63,686 bases of DNA from Planctomycetota bacterium. Its GTDB lineage: Bacteria; Planctomycetota; UBA1135; UBA2386. The position numbers and the translations under genes are program-made. Every line of letters begins with the position of its first letter. Position 1 is the first letter of the stretch. Under the pieces are notes generated by a model that was not told where the DNA came from, did not search any database, and saw nothing but the letters and a program-made list of their open reading frames with translations. The DNA is taken from the NCBI GenBank assembly GCA_020848735.1, contig JADLHO010000054.1, positions 1 through 63,686 on the forward strand, written 5' to 3'. This document shows positions 26,889-37,507 of this stretch, piece by piece.

Positions 26889-27332
26889 GGCGGGATTGCG
26901 CACGGAAGGGGTCGAGCGGGAGCCGGGACCGCCCCACACGATCCGAGCCGCTCCGCGAGGGGTCAACGCTGCCGACGGATCCCCTCGGGTCTCGATCCGG
27001 TCCCGGCCAGGACGCTTCGGCGCCGCGATTGTCGCGTCCCGCCGCGAGTCGCCGGTCCACGGTCACCGTGCGCCGACGCCGAACGCGTCGCCCTGCGCGC
27101 CCCGGACAGCGGTTGACGCGGGGCGTGGACGGGGCGATCGTCCGAAGCCCGGTTCACCTGGCCAAAGCGCCGGTGGAACGGCTCGGTCCCTCGCCTGCTC
27201 CACACCCATGCCGCGCTTCGAGTCCAGGTCCTTCGCGCTCCCGAGCCAGCCGCAATCGCGCGAGACCAGGGCCTCGCGACGAGTCCGCGCCGCAGCGCTC
27301 GAAGTCCTCACCCGCGTGGAGCGCGCGTTCTG
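26889..27332. other. Intergenic region between divergent genes
   Basis: A 444-base gap between the starts of the esterase-like gene (minus) and the DUF1549/DUF1553 gene (plus). Open frames here are Arg/Pro/Ser-rich GC shadows with no family resemblance. No promoter, repeat or RNA gene was identified, although both genes' promoters must lie here. Confidence 0.5.
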
Positions 27333-30300
27333 ATGGCCAGGCGCCCCTTCGGTCGAGTCGCCATCCCGCTCGTCGCCCTCGCCGCCGGCGTCGCGCTCGC
27401 GAGCGGGATCGCGGTGGCTCAGGAGCCGACCGACGCGGTGACGTTCAACCGCGACGTCCGACCGATCCTGGCCAAGGCCTGTTTCCCCTGCCACGGTCCC
27501 GACCCGGCGAGCCGCAAGGCGAAACTGCGCTTCGATCGCGAGGAGGACCTCTTCGCGCAGCGCGAGGCGGGCGTGGTGGTGTCGAGGGGCAAACCGCAGG
27601 ACAGCCTGCTCTATCGGCGCATCACCGCCACGGACGAGGACGAGGTGATGCCGCCTCCGGACGCCGAGGTGCAGCTCGAACCGGAGCAGAAGGAACTGCT
27701 GCGTGCGTGGATCGAGCAGGGCGCCGCGTGGCAGAAGCATTGGGCCTTCCTCCCCCCGACGCGACCGGCCGAGCCCGAGGTCGCCCTCCGCGGCTGGGTG
27801 CGCAATCCCATCGACCGCTTCGTCCTCGCGCGCCTCGAGGCCGCCCGGCTCCAGCCGTCGGCGGAAGCCGATCGCCGCACGCTCGCACGCCGCCTGAGCC
27901 TCGACCTCACCGGTCTGCCTCCCGATCCCGCCGAGGTCGAGGCCTTCGTCGCGGACCCGCGGCCCGACGCCTACGAACGCCTGATCGACCGTTGGATCGC
28001 GAGTCCCCATTACGGCGAGCACCGCGCACGCTACTGGCTGGACGCGGCCCGGTATGCCGACACCCACGGCAACCACTTCGACAACTACCGGGAGATGTGG
28101 CCTTACCGCGACTGGGTGCTCCGCGCGTTCAACGCCAATCAGCCCTTCGATCAGTTCACCATCGAGCAGATCGCAGGCGACCTGCTGCCGGAACCGACGG
28201 AGGCGCAGAGGATCGCGACGGGCTTCCACCGCTGCAACGTCACCACGAACGAGGGCGGCACGATCGAGGAGGAGAATCTGGTCGGCTATGCCCGCGATCG
28301 CGTCGAGACGACCTCCTGGGTCTGGCTCGGTCTGACCGCGAACTGCGCGGTGTGCCACGACCACAACTTCGATCCGATCACGCAGCGGGACTTCTACGCG
28401 ATGAGCGCGTACTTCCGGAACACCACGCAGCCCGGGCTGGATGGCAACGTCAAGGACTCGCCCCCGGTCCTGCGGTTGCCCATGGCCGGCGATCGCATGC
28501 GCGCTGCGGAACTCCGGGCGCAGATCCGCGCGACGAGCGCGGAGCGCGACCGGCTCCAGCGGGAAGCCCGCGCTCGTTTCGATGCGTGGCTCGCCTCGGC
28601 GAGCGTCGCCGCCTGGGACCGGGAATTGGCGGCGCACGTTGCACCCGCTCGGGAACTGCCTTTGACGGGGCACGCGCAGAACCCGCTGGATGGCCTCGCC
28701 GGCGATGCGGTGCTGCAGGCCGTGTCCGCGAAACCCGTCGCCTGGGACGAGACCGGCCCCTTCGGACCTGCCCTCAGGGTGGATGCCGGACTGGATCTCG
28801 CCTATCCGCCCGAACTGGGCGACTTCGACCACCGGCGGCCCTTCTCCGTCAGCTGCTGGGTGAAGGTCGCGAAGGACGCTCCGGAAGGGGCGCTGTTCGG
28901 CCGCATGGATCCGAACGACGGTTACCGCGGCTGGAACCTCTGGGTGCAGGGCAATGAGCTCGCCGTGCACCTGATCCACCGCTGGCCCGACGATGCCGTG
29001 AAGGTACGCACCAGGGACGGCGCGGTGAAGCGTGACACGTGGCAGCACGTGTGCGTCACCTATGACGGCTCGAGCAAGGCCGCAGGGTTACGGATCCACG
29101 TGGACGGCCGCCCCCTCGCCACGGACGTCGATGCGGACACGCTGCGGAACACGACGCAGACCGCGCGGCCCTTCCGGCTGGGTCGCGAGGGCGATGCCGT
29201 CGCGGGCGGCGCCTTGCTGACCGCGAGCGCGTCGGGGGGCCCGGCCGGCTATACGCGATGCGCGACGGAGGGCGAGCGGATCACGTTGCCCGTCGCGAGC
29301 GACGTCGCCTACGGTGCCGAGGGCAGGTATCGATACCTCAGCCAGCCGGCCGGCACGCTCGCCTTCGACAATGCCACCTTCGGCGACCCCGCTCCGGGCA
29401 TCCGGAAGGCGGGTTACATCCGCTCCGCGGGCAGCCCCGGCATCACCGCGAGCGCGGCCTCGCTGCAACGGATCCGGTTCCATGCGCGCGTGGTCCCGGC
29501 GGCGGAGGCGGCGCAAGAGGCGGTCGCGACGACGCTGCGGGACCTGCTCGCGGTCCCACCCGAGCAGCGAGACCGTCCGACGGTCGACCGGCTCTTCGAG
29601 GTCCTGAACGACGCCCGCGAGCCCCTGGCGGCGGCGACGGCCTCGCTCGCGGCATGGACCGCCGAGTCGCAGGCGATCGACGCGCGCGCCGTCGTGACCC
29701 ACGTCCAGGAGGAGAAGGGCGGCCAGCCGATGGCATACGTCCTCCTGCGCGGGGAATACGACAGGCGCGGCGAGCAGGTCGAGCCGGGGGTCTTCCACGC
29801 GCTCCACCCCCTCGCCCCGGACGCGCCGAAGAACCGGCTGGGACTCGCGCGATGGCTGATCGCCCAGGACAACGGCCTGACGCCGCGGGTGATCGTCAAC
29901 CGTCTGTGGCAGGAGATCTTCGGCCAGGGGATCGTCCGGACCAGCGAGGACTTCGGCGTCATGGGCGAGGCGCCCTCCCACCCCGAATTGCTCGACTGGT
30001 TGGCCGCCGAGTTCCGCTCGGATTGGGACCATCGGCGGATGCTCCGGCTCATGGTCGCTTCGGCGACGTACCGCCAGGCGGCCGTCGCGACGCCGGAGCA
30101 GATCGCCGCGGATCCGACCAATCGCCTGCTCTCGCGCGGCCCGCGGTTCCGCATGGATGCAGAGGTCCTCCGCGACCATGCGTTGCGCGTCAGCGGCCTG
30201 CTCGTCCCGACCATCGGCGGTCCGAGCGTCAAGCCGTATCAGCCCGAGGGCGTCTGGGAAGCGGTCGGCATGCGGGAGAGCAACACCAAGTCGTACCAGC

Positions 30301-30767
30301 AGGACCATGGCGAGGCGCTGTATCGCCGCAGCCTGTACTCCTTCTGGAAGCGCATGGCGCCACCGCCCTCGATGGAGATCCTCAATGCCCCCAACCGGGA
30401 GACCTCGTGCCTCCGACGCGAGCGGACCAATACGCCGTTGCAGGCACTGGTGACCTTGAACGATCCGCAGTTCGTCGAGGCCGCCCGCGTGCTCGCCGAG
30501 CAGGTGCTGAAGCAACCCGAGGACGAGCGGGTCGCCGAGGCCGGTCGACGCACGCTGCTGCGCCCATGGACCGCGACGGAGCTGGCGTACATGCAGGACT
30601 GCCACTCCCAGCTCCTCTCGCACTACGGCGCGCACCCCGAGGACGCACGCGCCCTGCTCGGAGTCGGCGAGCGCAAGCCAGACGCCAGCCTGGCTCCGAC
30701 CGAGCTCGCGGCCATGACGATGCTGTGCAATGCGCTCCTGAACCTCGACGAGGTGCTGAACAAATGA
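27333..30767 (+). CDS. Secreted DUF1549/DUF1553 protein with LamG domain interrupted by another domain
   Basis: A 1144-residue protein with a signal peptide (about 1-30). PSCyt1 has haem motif CFPCH (C50, C53, H54); DUF1549 (about 160-370) has CAVCHDHNFDP; DUF1553 (about 800-1140) includes LGLARWLIAQDNGLTPRVIV and TNTPLQALVTLNDPQFVE. A LamG/concanavalin-type domain starts near 490 (FSVSCWVKVAKDAP, WQHVCVTYDG, FRLGREGDA near 615). It is broken by about 85 residues (about 622-710) resembling a separate beta-domain with YGAEGRYRYLSQ and FGDPAPGIRKAGY. After it the LamG-linked strand IRFHARVVPAAEA resumes. The frame is open throughout. It overlaps the DUF1501 partner by 4 bases. Confidence 0.9.
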   Translation: MARRPFGRVAIPLVALAAGVALASGIAVAQEPTDAVTFNRDVRPILAKACFPCHGPDPASRKAKLRFDREEDLFAQREAGVVVSRGKPQDSLLYRRITATDEDEVMPPPDAEVQLEPEQKELLRAWIEQGAAWQKHWAFLPPTRPAEPEVALRGWVRNPIDRFVLARLEAARLQPSAEADRRTLARRLSLDLTGLPPDPAEVEAFVADPRPDAYERLIDRWIASPHYGEHRARYWLDAARYADTHGNHFDNYREMWPYRDWVLRAFNANQPFDQFTIEQIAGDLLPEPTEAQRIATGFHRCNVTTNEGGTIEEENLVGYARDRVETTSWVWLGLTANCAVCHDHNFDPITQRDFYAMSAYFRNTTQPGLDGNVKDSPPVLRLPMAGDRMRAAELRAQIRATSAERDRLQREARARFDAWLASASVAAWDRELAAHVAPARELPLTGHAQNPLDGLAGDAVLQAVSAKPVAWDETGPFGPALRVDAGLDLAYPPELGDFDHRRPFSVSCWVKVAKDAPEGALFGRMDPNDGYRGWNLWVQGNELAVHLIHRWPDDAVKVRTRDGAVKRDTWQHVCVTYDGSSKAAGLRIHVDGRPLATDVDADTLRNTTQTARPFRLGREGDAVAGGALLTASASGGPAGYTRCATEGERITLPVASDVAYGAEGRYRYLSQPAGTLAFDNATFGDPAPGIRKAGYIRSAGSPGITASAASLQRIRFHARVVPAAEAAQEAVATTLRDLLAVPPEQRDRPTVDRLFEVLNDAREPLAAATASLAAWTAESQAIDARAVVTHVQEEKGGQPMAYVLLRGEYDRRGEQVEPGVFHALHPLAPDAPKNRLGLARWLIAQDNGLTPRVIVNRLWQEIFGQGIVRTSEDFGVMGEAPSHPELLDWLAAEFRSDWDHRRMLRLMVASATYRQAAVATPEQIAADPTNRLLSRGPRFRMDAEVLRDHALRVSGLLVPTIGGPSVKPYQPEGVWEAVGMRESNTKSYQQDHGEALYRRSLYSFWKRMAPPPSMEILNAPNRETSCLRRERTNTPLQALVTLNDPQFVEAARVLAEQVLKQPEDERVAEAGRRTLLRPWTATELAYMQDCHSQLLSHYGAHPEDARALLGVGERKPDASLAPTELAAMTMLCNALLNLDEVLNK

Positions 30768-32254
30768 GTCGCATCGACCATCGTTCGCCCGAAGACCCCG
30801 CCGGGGTCGCGGGCGCGAACCCGACGCGCCGTGCCTTCCTGGGCCGCGGACTCGGGGTCCTCGGCGGCAGCGTGCTCGCGTCGTGCCTGGGCGCGTCCGG
30901 TGCCCGCCTGATGGCGGCGGCTCCATCGCTCGCGCCGACCACGCCCGGACCGCACTTCGCGGCCAGGGCGCGGCACGTGATCTACCTGCACATGGTCGGG
31001 GGACCCTCGCAGCTCGATCTCTTCGACCACAAGCCGCAGCTGCAGCGCTGGTTCGACAAGGACCTGCCGGACTCGGTCCGCGCCGGTCAGCGCCTGACGA
31101 CGATGACCTCGGGCCAGACGCGGTTCCCGATCGCGCCGTCCAAGTTCACGTTCGCACGGCGCGGCGAGTGCGGCATCTGGATGAACGAGCTCCTGCCGCA
31201 TCTCGGCCGGGTCGCCGATCGGATCTGCTGGATGCGCTCCCTCCACACGGAGGCGATCAATCACGAGCCGGCGATGAGCCAGATGCAGACCGGCAGCCAG
31301 GTCACCGGCCGGCCCTGCCTGGGCGCCTGGATCTCCTTCGGCCTGGGCTCGCTCAACCCGAACCTGCCGGCCTTCGTGGTGATGGTGGCGATCCCGTCGA
31401 ACCGCGAGCAGGAGCAGGCGATCTCCGGTCGGGTCTGGTCGTCGGGGTATCTGCCCGGCATCCACGCGGGCGTGTCGTTCCGAACGCAGGGCGATCCCAT
31501 CCTGTTCCTCAACAATCCGCCCGGGGTCGACGGTGCCGCGCGGCGCATCACGCTCGACGGCATCGGCCGGATGAACCGACTCGCCGCCGAGCGCTTCGGC
31601 GATCCCGAGACCCTCACCCGCATCGGTCAATACGAGATGGCCTATCGGATGCAGTCGAGCGTCCCGGAGCTGACGGCCCTCGACCGCGAACCGGCGCACA
31701 CGTATCGGCTGTACGGCGAGGACGCGCGGAAGCCCGGGACCTTCGCCAACTCCGCATTGATGGCCCGTCGGCTGGTCGAGCGCGGCGTCCGCTTCGTGCA
31801 GGTCTACCACAACAATTGGGACCACCACGGCAACGTCGCCGGGCGCATGCCGAGCCAGTGCAGGGACGTCGATCAGGCCTGCGCCGGCCTGCTCCTGGAC
31901 CTCGAGCAACGGGGCCTGCTCGACGACACCCTGGTCATCTGGGGCGGAGAGTTCGGCCGCACGGTCTATTCCCAGGGCGGCGTCACGAAGGACAACTACG
32001 GCCGCGACCACCACCCGCGCTGCTTCACGATGTGGATGGCCGGCGGCGGTGTCCGCGCCGGTCACATCCACGGCGAGACCGACGAGTTCAGCTACAACAT
32101 CGTCAAGGACCCGGTCCACATCCGCGACTTCCACGCGACCATCCTGCACCAGCTCGGCTTCGACCACCGCCGCCTGACCCATCCCTATCAGGGACTCGAC
32201 GCACGATTGACCGGGGTCGAGGAGGCGAACGTCGTCCATGCGCTGCTGGCCTGA
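30764..32254 (+). CDS. DUF1501 secreted protein, twin-arginine signal
   Basis: A 496-residue DUF1501 protein. The Tat signal is TRRAFLGRGLGVLGG (about 21-37). Core features are VIYLHMVGGPSQLDLFDHKP, ELLPHLGRVADRICWMRSLH, VIWGGEFGRTVYSQGG and GRDHHPRCFTMWMAGGGVRAG. The start overlaps the DUF1553 gene's stop (ATGA), so the two are co-translated and are expected to work as a pair outside the cytoplasm. The gene resembles that at 22105 closely, indicating that the two DUF1553/DUF1501 operons in this window are related copies. Confidence 0.92.
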   Translation: MSRIDHRSPEDPAGVAGANPTRRAFLGRGLGVLGGSVLASCLGASGARLMAAAPSLAPTTPGPHFAARARHVIYLHMVGGPSQLDLFDHKPQLQRWFDKDLPDSVRAGQRLTTMTSGQTRFPIAPSKFTFARRGECGIWMNELLPHLGRVADRICWMRSLHTEAINHEPAMSQMQTGSQVTGRPCLGAWISFGLGSLNPNLPAFVVMVAIPSNREQEQAISGRVWSSGYLPGIHAGVSFRTQGDPILFLNNPPGVDGAARRITLDGIGRMNRLAAERFGDPETLTRIGQYEMAYRMQSSVPELTALDREPAHTYRLYGEDARKPGTFANSALMARRLVERGVRFVQVYHNNWDHHGNVAGRMPSQCRDVDQACAGLLLDLEQRGLLDDTLVIWGGEFGRTVYSQGGVTKDNYGRDHHPRCFTMWMAGGGVRAGHIHGETDEFSYNIVKDPVHIRDFHATILHQLGFDHRRLTHPYQGLDARLTGVEEANVVHALLA

Positions 32255-32422
32255 CGCGAGCCGCGGACTCCCCGCCGGAGTCCGTACCCGCCGTGGGCGT
32301 CGTCCGCGCGGGCATCGTCCGCGCGTTCATCACCCGACCGCCGCGCGAGGTCCTCGGCCCGGGTCGTGCCCGAGGGCTCGACCGACGCCGAGCCGGGTTG
32401 GATCCAGCCAGGCTCGACCCGA

Positions 32423-34789
32423 ATGAAGCAGCCGAGTTCGAGGCGGGCTCAGCCAGGCATTGCGACGCTCCTCGCGGCACTCGTGGCCGTCGCCATCTGG
32501 CACTGGCTCGCGCGCGAGGAGGGCCCGGAAGGAGACGGGGCCGCGCCTCCCCTCGCGACCGGTGCCTCAATCCCAGGCGGCGTCCCGCTCGCGACGGCCG
32601 ACGAGCTCGCGACGCCATCGCATCCCCGGCAGGCGCTCGAGCCACGCGCGGACTCCGACCCCGCCGATTCGAGTCCCGCTGCGCACGCGAGCCTCCGCGT
32701 GCACGTGCGCGGCGCGGACGGCGCCGCCATCGCCGCGGTGCGCGTGGGCGTCGCTCCGGCAAAGGGTTTCACCTTCGAAGGCGACGCGATCCGCGCACCC
32801 AGCGATGCCCGGGGCATCGCGGAGTTCCCTTCGCTCGCTCCCGGCACTTGGCTCGTCCATGCGCACGGCGCGCGCCTGCGCCGCGTGACCCTCTTGCCCG
32901 GCGAGCCCGCGAGCGTCGAAATCGAACTCGCTCCGGGGATCCGCGTGAGCGGCCGCGTCGTGGACGGCGAGGGCCTGGCGATCGCGGACGCGGAGCTCGT
33001 GCTCGTCGATCCGCGCGACGCTGCGCTGCAATCCATCGCGACGAGCGATCCCGCGGGGCGCTTCGCATTCGAGGTCCACGAGGACCTCGCGAGCTGCTTC
33101 GCGCGCAAGGCCGGCCATGCGAGTTCCGCCACGAACATGCGTCTGGGCTTCGGCGCCGAGCTCCTCGGTCTCGAGCTGGTCGTCGAGCGCGCCGACGCCG
33201 AGCTCCACGGCGTCGTGCTCGACGCCGCGAACCGCGGCATCGAAGGCGTCGAACTCGTCGCGCGGCTCCGCGCGCCGCGGGGCACGAGCACGGACGCCGT
33301 CCGTCGCGATCGACCCGCGCTGCGCTGGCCGCGCACGCGGAGCGCCGCCGATGGGCGGTTCAGCTTCCGCGGGCTGCTCGCCGGCGAGCTGGAGCTCTCC
33401 GCGGTGCACCCGGACTTCGCTCCGGCGACCCGGCTCGTGCCGATCGAACCGTACGCGGGCAATCGGCTCGAGCTGAGCCTCGACGCGGGCAGCAGCCTGC
33501 GCGGGGTCGTCCGCGACGACGCGGGTGCGCGGCTCGGCGCTGCCACGATCGAGGTCGGCATGCCGCCTCCGCATGGCGCACGGCGCGCGCGCGCCGATGC
33601 GCAGGGCGAGTTCGTCGTGCACGGGCTCGGCACCGGTTCGGTCACGCTCTGGGCGGAGCACCCCGACGCCGTGCGCGCGTCGCTGAGCGTCGAGATCGAC
33701 GGCGAGCCCGCGGCGAAGCCGATCGAGGTCGTGCTGCCGTCGAAGACGCGCCTGCACGGCCTGGTCCTCGACGAGCGCGGCGCGCCGCTTGCCGATCTCG
33801 TCGTGCTGGCCAGCCCGAAGGACGGCATGGGTGCGAGCACCGTGAGCGGCCCGGACGGTCGCTTCGCGTTCGGCGTCGGCCACGGGCTCGTGCATGAGCT
33901 CAGCGTGTATGTCGCAGAGTCCGATGCGCTCGTCCCGCTCGTCACGCTCGCCGGCGCGCGCGCGGATGCCGGTGAGCATCGCCTCGTCGTCCCGGAGTCC
34001 CGCCGCCCGAGCGCCACCGTGCGCGCGCGGCTCACCCTGCCCGCGGGCTATGACGAGGACAGGCTCCGCGTCGCCCTCCATGACCCTGAGGAGAAGCTCG
34101 TCCAGATCCGCGGAGTCGCAGGTTCGGGAGAGCTCGAGCTCGGCCCTCTGGCCCCGGGGACGTATGTGCTGAGCACCCTCGGCGTGGGTTCGCGCTTCCA
34201 CGGCGACGAACTCGCGCGCTTCACCCTCGCCCCTGACCAGACCCTCGATCTCGGCACGATCGCGATCCCGGCACCGGTCGTCCCCGAGCTCCGCGCCCGG
34301 ACGAGCAAGGGGCGCGTGATCGATGCGTTGGACGGCCATCTCCTCGCGCTCGCGGATCGCCGTGACTGCGGACCGCTCGGCCTGCGGAACGGCGAGACCC
34401 ATTGGCGCCCGCCGCTGCGCCCCGGGGAATACACGCTGCAGATCGACGACGGCGCGGGCTTCGCGGGTCGCGAGCTCCAGATCTCGCTGCGTGCCGGTCC
34501 ACCCAATCGGCTCGACGTCGTGCTCGACGCGCGCAGCCGCGTGATCGTCACGCCGCGCGCCGCGGACGGCCTCACGCTGCCCGACGGATTGGAGTTCGAG
34601 CTGCTGCATCAAGACGGTGTGAGGTCCGTACGGAGCTGGGATGGCTCCCCGCTCCGCTTCTCGCTGCCCGATGGCCGGCACCGGCTCGCCGTGCGACACG
34701 ATCGACTCGACGGCGCGATCGAGATCCGCGCCGATGCGCAGCAGGCCGAGCCCCTCGAACTCGTGCTGACCGTCACGGCGCGGCGTTGA
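32423..34789 (+). CDS. Membrane-anchored protein with carboxypeptidase-regulatory-like repeats
   Basis: A 788-residue protein. A positively charged start and one membrane segment (about 10-26, [14 protein letters not shown]) put the rest outside. From about 90 to 530 it has repeated Ig-like carboxypeptidase-regulatory domains, each with a G-x-V-x-D/x-x-G pattern and a DGRFAF-type strand: [54 protein letters not shown] and [18 protein letters not shown]. The last 250 residues continue as beta-rich domains. No enzymatic motif was seen. The arrangement resembles the outer part of the sigma-factor fusion at 58977. ATG 32423 was chosen over the upstream ATG 32366 because it begins right before the membrane anchor. 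Confidence 0.8.
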   Translation: MKQPSSRRAQPGIATLLAALVAVAIWHWLAREEGPEGDGAAPPLATGASIPGGVPLATADELATPSHPRQALEPRADSDPADSSPAAHASLRVHVRGADGAAIAAVRVGVAPAKGFTFEGDAIRAPSDARGIAEFPSLAPGTWLVHAHGARLRRVTLLPGEPASVEIELAPGIRVSGRVVDGEGLAIADAELVLVDPRDAALQSIATSDPAGRFAFEVHEDLASCFARKAGHASSATNMRLGFGAELLGLELVVERADAELHGVVLDAANRGIEGVELVARLRAPRGTSTDAVRRDRPALRWPRTRSAADGRFSFRGLLAGELELSAVHPDFAPATRLVPIEPYAGNRLELSLDAGSSLRGVVRDDAGARLGAATIEVGMPPPHGARRARADAQGEFVVHGLGTGSVTLWAEHPDAVRASLSVEIDGEPAAKPIEVVLPSKTRLHGLVLDERGAPLADLVVLASPKDGMGASTVSGPDGRFAFGVGHGLVHELSVYVAESDALVPLVTLAGARADAGEHRLVVPESRRPSATVRARLTLPAGYDEDRLRVALHDPEEKLVQIRGVAGSGELELGPLAPGTYVLSTLGVGSRFHGDELARFTLAPDQTLDLGTIAIPAPVVPELRARTSKGRVIDALDGHLLALADRRDCGPLGLRNGETHWRPPLRPGEYTLQIDDGAGFAGRELQISLRAGPPNRLDVVLDARSRVIVTPRAADGLTLPDGLEFELLHQDGVRSVRSWDGSPLRFSLPDGRHRLAVRHDRLDGAIEIRADAQQAEPLELVLTVTARR

Positions 34790-34856
34790 GGCCCGCGCTC
34801 CGTACGCGCGCGGCATGGACAGGGGCACCGGCGCGCGCCATCCTGCGCCCGGTCCC

Positions 34857-35327
34857 ATGCCCATCGAACTCGAAGTGAACGGCATCCGCCGCAGTCTCGA
34901 CGTCGATCCGAGCACGCCGCTGCTCTGGGTCCTCCGCGACGAGCTGCGCCTCCTCGGCACCAAGTTCGGCTGCGGCATCGCGCAATGCGGTGCCTGCACC
35001 GTGCACGTCGACGGCAACGCGGTGCGCGCGTGCGTCACGCCGATCAGCGCCCTCGCGGGACGCAAGGTGACGACCATCGAGGGCCTGAGCGGGGCGAAGG
35101 CCGAGGCGCTGAAGCGCGCGTGGATCGAGCTCGACGTGCCGCAATGCGGCTGGTGCCAGACCGGTCAGCTCATGAGCGCGGCGGTGCTGCTCGCCGAGGT
35201 CGAGCGACCGAGCGACGACGACATCGACGCGGCGATGGCCGGCAATGCGTGCCGCTGCGCGACCTACGTGCGCATCCGCGCCGCGATCCATCGCGCCGCC
35301 GCCGCGAGCGCGGAGGAACGCCGATGA
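34857..35327 (+). CDS. iorA: 2Fe-2S subunit of an isoquinoline 1-oxidoreductase-like molybdenum hydroxylase
   Basis: A 156-residue iron-sulfur subunit of the xanthine oxidase family. The first cluster is bound by [15 protein letters not shown] with a fourth Cys in AVRAC; the second by the helical CGWCQTGQ and CRCATY motifs. It passes electrons from the molybdopterin subunit to an acceptor. It is encoded first, followed by the large subunit with a 4-base overlap. ATG 34857 ([10 protein letters not shown]) is preferred over ATG 34815, since family members begin with the ferredoxin fold. No FAD subunit is present, matching the isoquinoline oxidoreductase type, which uses a cytochrome as acceptor. 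Confidence 0.9.
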   Translation: MPIELEVNGIRRSLDVDPSTPLLWVLRDELRLLGTKFGCGIAQCGACTVHVDGNAVRACVTPISALAGRKVTTIEGLSGAKAEALKRAWIELDVPQCGWCQTGQLMSAAVLLAEVERPSDDDIDAAMAGNACRCATYVRIRAAIHRAAAASAEERR

Positions 35328-37507
35328 ACGAGTCGCCCCAGCTCTCGCGTCGCGGCTTCCTGCGCGTGACGGCGGCCGCGGGTGGCGGGCTCCTGCTCGC
35401 GTTCCGCCTGCCGGCCGCAGCACGCGCGACCCTCGCGTCCGGCGCCGATTCCGCGCCTGCCGATTCCGCGCCCGCCGAGTTCACGCCCAACGCCTTCGTG
35501 CGCGTCGCGGGCGACGGCCGCGTGACGGTCATCGTCAACAAGGCGGAGATGGGTCAGGGCATCAGCACCTCGCTCACGATGGTGCTGGCGGAGGAGCTGG
35601 ACGCGGATTGGCAGCGCGTCGGCTTCGAGTTCGCCCCGGCAGACCTCGTCTATGCGCACCCGGGCTACGGCATCCAGATGACCGGCGGCAGCACGAGCAC
35701 GATGGGGATGACGGAGCCGATGCGACGGGCCGGCGCGACCGCGCGCGCGATGCTCGTGTCGGCCGCGGCGAAGCGACTCGCCGTGCCCGAGGCCGAGCTC
35801 GGCACGTCTGCCGGCGTGGTCACCCACCGCGCCAGCGGCCGCTCGCTCGGCTACGGCGAACTGGCCGCGAGCGCGGCCGAGCTGCCGGTTCCGGAGGACG
35901 TCCCGCTCAAGGCGCCGCGGGACTGGCAGCTCATCGGCAAGCCGACCCGACGGCTCGACACGCCGGCGAAGGTCGCGGGCACGGCGGTCTTCGGCCTCGA
36001 CGTCTACGTGCCGGGCATGCTCACCGCGCTCGTGCTCCATCCGCCGGTCTTCGGCGGGAAGGCGAAGTCCTTCGAGGATCGCGCGGCGCGCGCGGTTCAA
36101 GGCGTGCGCGACGTGATCGACGTCGGCTCGGGGATCGCCGTGGTCGCCGAGGGCTTCTGGGCCGCGAAGCGCGGCCGCGACGCCCTGGTCGTGGACTGGG
36201 ACCTCGGACCGCACGCCGCGCTCGACAGCGCGGCACTGCATGCCGAGTACGCGGCGAAGGCCCGCGAACCGGGCCGCGTCGCGCGGCGCGACGGGGACAC
36301 GGCCAAGGCACTCGCCGCCGCGAGCCGCACGCTGGTCGCGGACTACGCGTTGCCCTACCTCGCGCACGCGCCGATGGAGCCGCTCAACTGCGTCGTCGAT
36401 TGGCGGAACGACCACGCGGAGATCTGGGCCGGCACGCAGTTCCAGACCGTCGACCAGGGCGCGGCCGCGGCGGTGTTCGGCATCGCACCCGAGAAGGTGA
36501 CGCTGCACACGACCTTCCTCGGCGGCGGCTTCGGTCGTCGCGCGAACCCCGCCTCGGACTACATCGTCGAGGCCTGTCGGATCGCGAAGCGCTGCGCGGC
36601 CCCGGTGAAGCTGGTCTGGACGCGCGAGGACGACCTGCGCTCGGGCTACTACCGCCCGATGGGTCACAGCCGGATCCAGGCCGGGCTCGACGAACGCGGC
36701 GCGATCCGCGCCTGGCAGCACTCCATCGTCTGTCAGTCGATCCTCGCGGGGACCCCCTTCGAGGCCTTCCTCGTGAAGGACGGCATCGATGGCACCTCGG
36801 TGGAGGGCGCCGAGGACCTGCCCTACGGGATCGAGAACGTGCAGGTGGAGCTGCACACGACGCAGCTCCCCGTGCCGACGCTCTGGTGGCGCTCGGTCGG
36901 TCACTCGCACACCGCGTTCGTCGTCGAGTCCTTCCTCGACGAGATCGCGGCGGCGACCGACCAGGATCCGCTCGCGCTGCGCCGCACGCTGCTGGCGGGC
37001 AAGGACCGGCACCTCGGCGTGCTCGAACTCGCCGCGGCCAAGGCCGGCTGGGGTCGCGCCCTGCCCGCGGGGCACGCCCACGGCCTCGCGGTGCACTTCT
37101 CGTTCAACAGCTCCGTGGCGATGGTCGTCGAGGCCTCGCTCATCGACGGGCGACCGCGCGTGCACGAGGTGACCTGCGCGGTGGACTGCGGCCGCACGAT
37201 CAACCCCGACACGGTCCAGGCCCAGCTCGAGGGCGCGGTGGGCTTCGCGCTCACCACCGCGCTCCATTCCGCGATCACGCTCCGCGAGGGGCGCGTCGAG
37301 CAGTCGAACTTCCACGACTACCGCCTGCTCCGCATCCACGAGATGCCGAAGGTCGCGGTGCACGTCGTGCCGAGCGAGCTGCCGCCGACGGGGGTCGGCG
37401 AACCCGGAGTGCCGCCGATCGCGCCCGCGCTGTGCAACGCGCTGTTCAAGCTGACCGGCAAGCGGATCCGGAGCCTGCCGATCCGCGCGGAGGACCTGCG
37501 CCGATGA
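35324..37507 (+). CDS. iorB: Molybdopterin-binding large subunit of the isoquinoline 1-oxidoreductase-like enzyme
   Basis: A 727-residue catalytic subunit carrying a Tat signal ([15 protein letters not shown], about 8-22), so the folded holoenzyme is exported. It has the molybdopterin-binding GGGFGRRAN loop, the aldehyde oxidase-type domains and the active-site Glu in the C-terminal GVGEPGVPP motif. A short Ala-Asp-Ser-Ala-Pro duplication follows the signal. It hydroxylates an aromatic N-heterocycle or aldehyde with water as oxygen donor; the real substrate is unknown. It overlaps iorA upstream and the cytochrome gene downstream by 4 bases each, so all three are co-translated. Confidence 0.92.
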   Translation: MNESPQLSRRGFLRVTAAAGGGLLLAFRLPAAARATLASGADSAPADSAPAEFTPNAFVRVAGDGRVTVIVNKAEMGQGISTSLTMVLAEELDADWQRVGFEFAPADLVYAHPGYGIQMTGGSTSTMGMTEPMRRAGATARAMLVSAAAKRLAVPEAELGTSAGVVTHRASGRSLGYGELAASAAELPVPEDVPLKAPRDWQLIGKPTRRLDTPAKVAGTAVFGLDVYVPGMLTALVLHPPVFGGKAKSFEDRAARAVQGVRDVIDVGSGIAVVAEGFWAAKRGRDALVVDWDLGPHAALDSAALHAEYAAKAREPGRVARRDGDTAKALAAASRTLVADYALPYLAHAPMEPLNCVVDWRNDHAEIWAGTQFQTVDQGAAAAVFGIAPEKVTLHTTFLGGGFGRRANPASDYIVEACRIAKRCAAPVKLVWTREDDLRSGYYRPMGHSRIQAGLDERGAIRAWQHSIVCQSILAGTPFEAFLVKDGIDGTSVEGAEDLPYGIENVQVELHTTQLPVPTLWWRSVGHSHTAFVVESFLDEIAAATDQDPLALRRTLLAGKDRHLGVLELAAAKAGWGRALPAGHAHGLAVHFSFNSSVAMVVEASLIDGRPRVHEVTCAVDCGRTINPDTVQAQLEGAVGFALTTALHSAITLREGRVEQSNFHDYRLLRIHEMPKVAVHVVPSELPPTGVGEPGVPPIAPALCNALFKLTGKRIRSLPIRAEDLRR

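Noticed and set aside
26963..27205. Small minus-strand frame in the gap before the DUF1549/DUF1553 gene
   Set aside because: Arg-rich, no homology recognised, and no ribosome site; typical GC shadow.
19128..32254. A polysaccharide utilisation locus with sulfatases
   Set aside because: No sulfatase (CxPxR) or glycoside hydrolase was recognised, so only a general carbohydrate context is claimed.
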